From contig JAJZKY010000254.1 in assembly GCA_021803885.1 (NCBI GenBank), positions 1 through 6,783 on the forward strand: 6,783 bases of DNA, read 5' to 3'. Numbering within the stretch: the stretch's first letter is position 1; each line of letters starts with the position of its first letter. The notes under the pieces were generated by a model. That model was not told the DNA's origin, ran no database searches, and saw only the letters and a program-made list of their open reading frames with translations. Source of the stretch: Planctomycetota bacterium. GTDB taxonomy: Bacteria; Planctomycetota; Phycisphaerae; WQYP01; JAJZKY01. The position numbers and the translations under genes are program-made. Below, piece after piece: positions 6,081 through 6,783 of the stretch.

Positions 6081-6783
6081 TGACAAAGAACGAGTGGCCA
6101 GTGCGGGGAATGGAATCGCGACCGTTGGAAGCAGCGGGCACCTGGGTGCGCGTGGACGAGGGATGGACGCCGCGCGACGTGATGCATTTCCTGGGCAGGC
6201 GGTGGAAGTGGATTGCGGGGATCTGCGCTGGCTGCGTGCTGCTGGTGACACTGTACTGGATGGCTACGACGCCGCGGTATGAGGCGACGGGCGAAGTTGA
6301 GATTCAGAAGGAGCAGAGGAGCCCTCTCGGATTGACGGGGTTGGCGGGGGTTGGCGCGAATGGAGCATCGTCTGACGCGCTGGACTACGACGTGACCCTG
6401 CAAACGCAGGTGGACATTCTGAAGTCGGACACGCTGGCGCTGAAGGTGATTCAACAACTGGGGCTGGAGAAGACGAAGCCGTATTTTGGGGGCAAGCCGT
6501 ATTTGTTCAGACGGGGGGTAGAGTTCTGGCGGCAGCCGCTAGAGCCGCTGAGCGTACCGCTGGACGATGCGCCGAACCGGCGGTATGCGGCACTGAAGAT
6601 ATTTCAGCGGAATCTACAGGTGTACCCGGTGAGCGGGACGCGGCTGATTCGGATTTCGTATGAAGACCGGAACCCGCAGCAGGCGGCGGCGGTGGTGAAT
6701 GCGCTGATCCAGGCGCTGATGGGATACAGTTTTGAGGCGCGATATGCCGCGACAGCGCAGGCGACGGAGTGGTTATCCGGGCA
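6080..6783 (+). CDS. Wzz/GumC-like polysaccharide chain-length and export protein, N-terminal part
   Basis: Open frame from ATG 6080, overlapping the kinase stop as TGATG and cut by the window end after 234 codons. Residues 1-42 look cytoplasmic and end in a basic cluster (RRWKW). Residues ~43-62 (WIAGICAGCVLLVTLYWMAT) are a strong membrane helix. Then come TPRYEATGEVEIQKE (64-78), a Gly/Ala-rich loop (82-97), TLQTQVDILKSDTLALKVIQ (106-125) and RLIRISYEDRNPQQAAAVVN (188-207). This order is typical of Wzz domains in co-polymerases that set polysaccharide chain length and link synthesis to export. The C-terminus is missing, so I cannot tell a plain GumC-type protein from one fused to a BY-kinase domain. 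Last visible gene of the plus operon, which continues out of the window. Confidence 0.87.
   Translation, partial: MTKNEWPVRGMESRPLEAAGTWVRVDEGWTPRDVMHFLGRRWKWIAGICAGCVLLVTLYWMATTPRYEATGEVEIQKEQRSPLGLTGLAGVGANGASSDALDYDVTLQTQVDILKSDTLALKVIQQLGLEKTKPYFGGKPYLFRRGVEFWRQPLEPLSVPLDDAPNRRYAALKIFQRNLQVYPVSGTRLIRISYEDRNPQQAAAVVNALIQALMGYSFEARYAATAQATEWLSG

Noticed and set aside
1..6783. Search for tRNA, rRNA, CRISPR arrays, insertion sequences and phage attachment sites
   Set aside because: No regularly spaced repeats, transposase frames, terminal inverted repeats or tRNA-like cloverleaf arms were seen; coding sequence occupies nearly the whole window.

Overview
The window is a compact, GC-rich piece of a bacterial exopolysaccharide or cell-surface glycan locus. 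Eight genes fill almost all of it; the only real gap is a 188-bp divergent intergenic region (3199-3386). The mix of a WecG/TagA-type glycosyltransferase, a GT2 enzyme, a GumC/Wzz-like chain-length protein and GDP-heptose genes, plus the high GC content and tight overlaps, would fit soil Acidobacteriota (Terriglobia). That assignment is a guess from gene content; no marker gene is present.

Layout. At the left edge a few codons of an upstream frame end at 24, followed at once by a GmhB-like phosphatase (27-635, +). Three minus-strand genes follow. Read in their own direction they are a GT2 glycosyltransferase (3198-2197), a WecG/TagA/CpsF-type glycosyltransferase (2212-1352) and a small transaldolase (1343-576). 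The transaldolase runs tail to tail into gmhB with a 60-bp overlap. Right of the divergent intergenic region is a plus-strand operon: an NAD-dependent epimerase/dehydratase (3387-4367), an HddC-like nucleotidyltransferase (4372-5100), an HddA-like GHMP kinase (5097-6080) and the N-terminal third or so of a Wzz/GumC-like protein (from 6080, cut by the window end).

How the genes may work together. GmhB, HddA and HddC are three of the four enzymes of the GDP-D-glycero-alpha-D-manno-heptose pathway, which starts from sedoheptulose 7-phosphate. The isomerase GmhA is not visible and may lie just left of the window. The transaldolase could supply sedoheptulose 7-phosphate. The SDR enzyme could modify the nucleotide sugar, the two glycosyltransferases could use activated sugars, and the Wzz/GumC-like protein could control chain length and export. 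The linking of these steps is inference from gene neighbourhood.

The most notable points are the dedicated transaldolase with a Tal-type rather than FSA-type active-site residue, the antisense overlap of transaldolase and gmhB, and a set of 11-bp-phased direct repeats plus an 8-bp dyad in the intergenic region that separates the two divergent operons.
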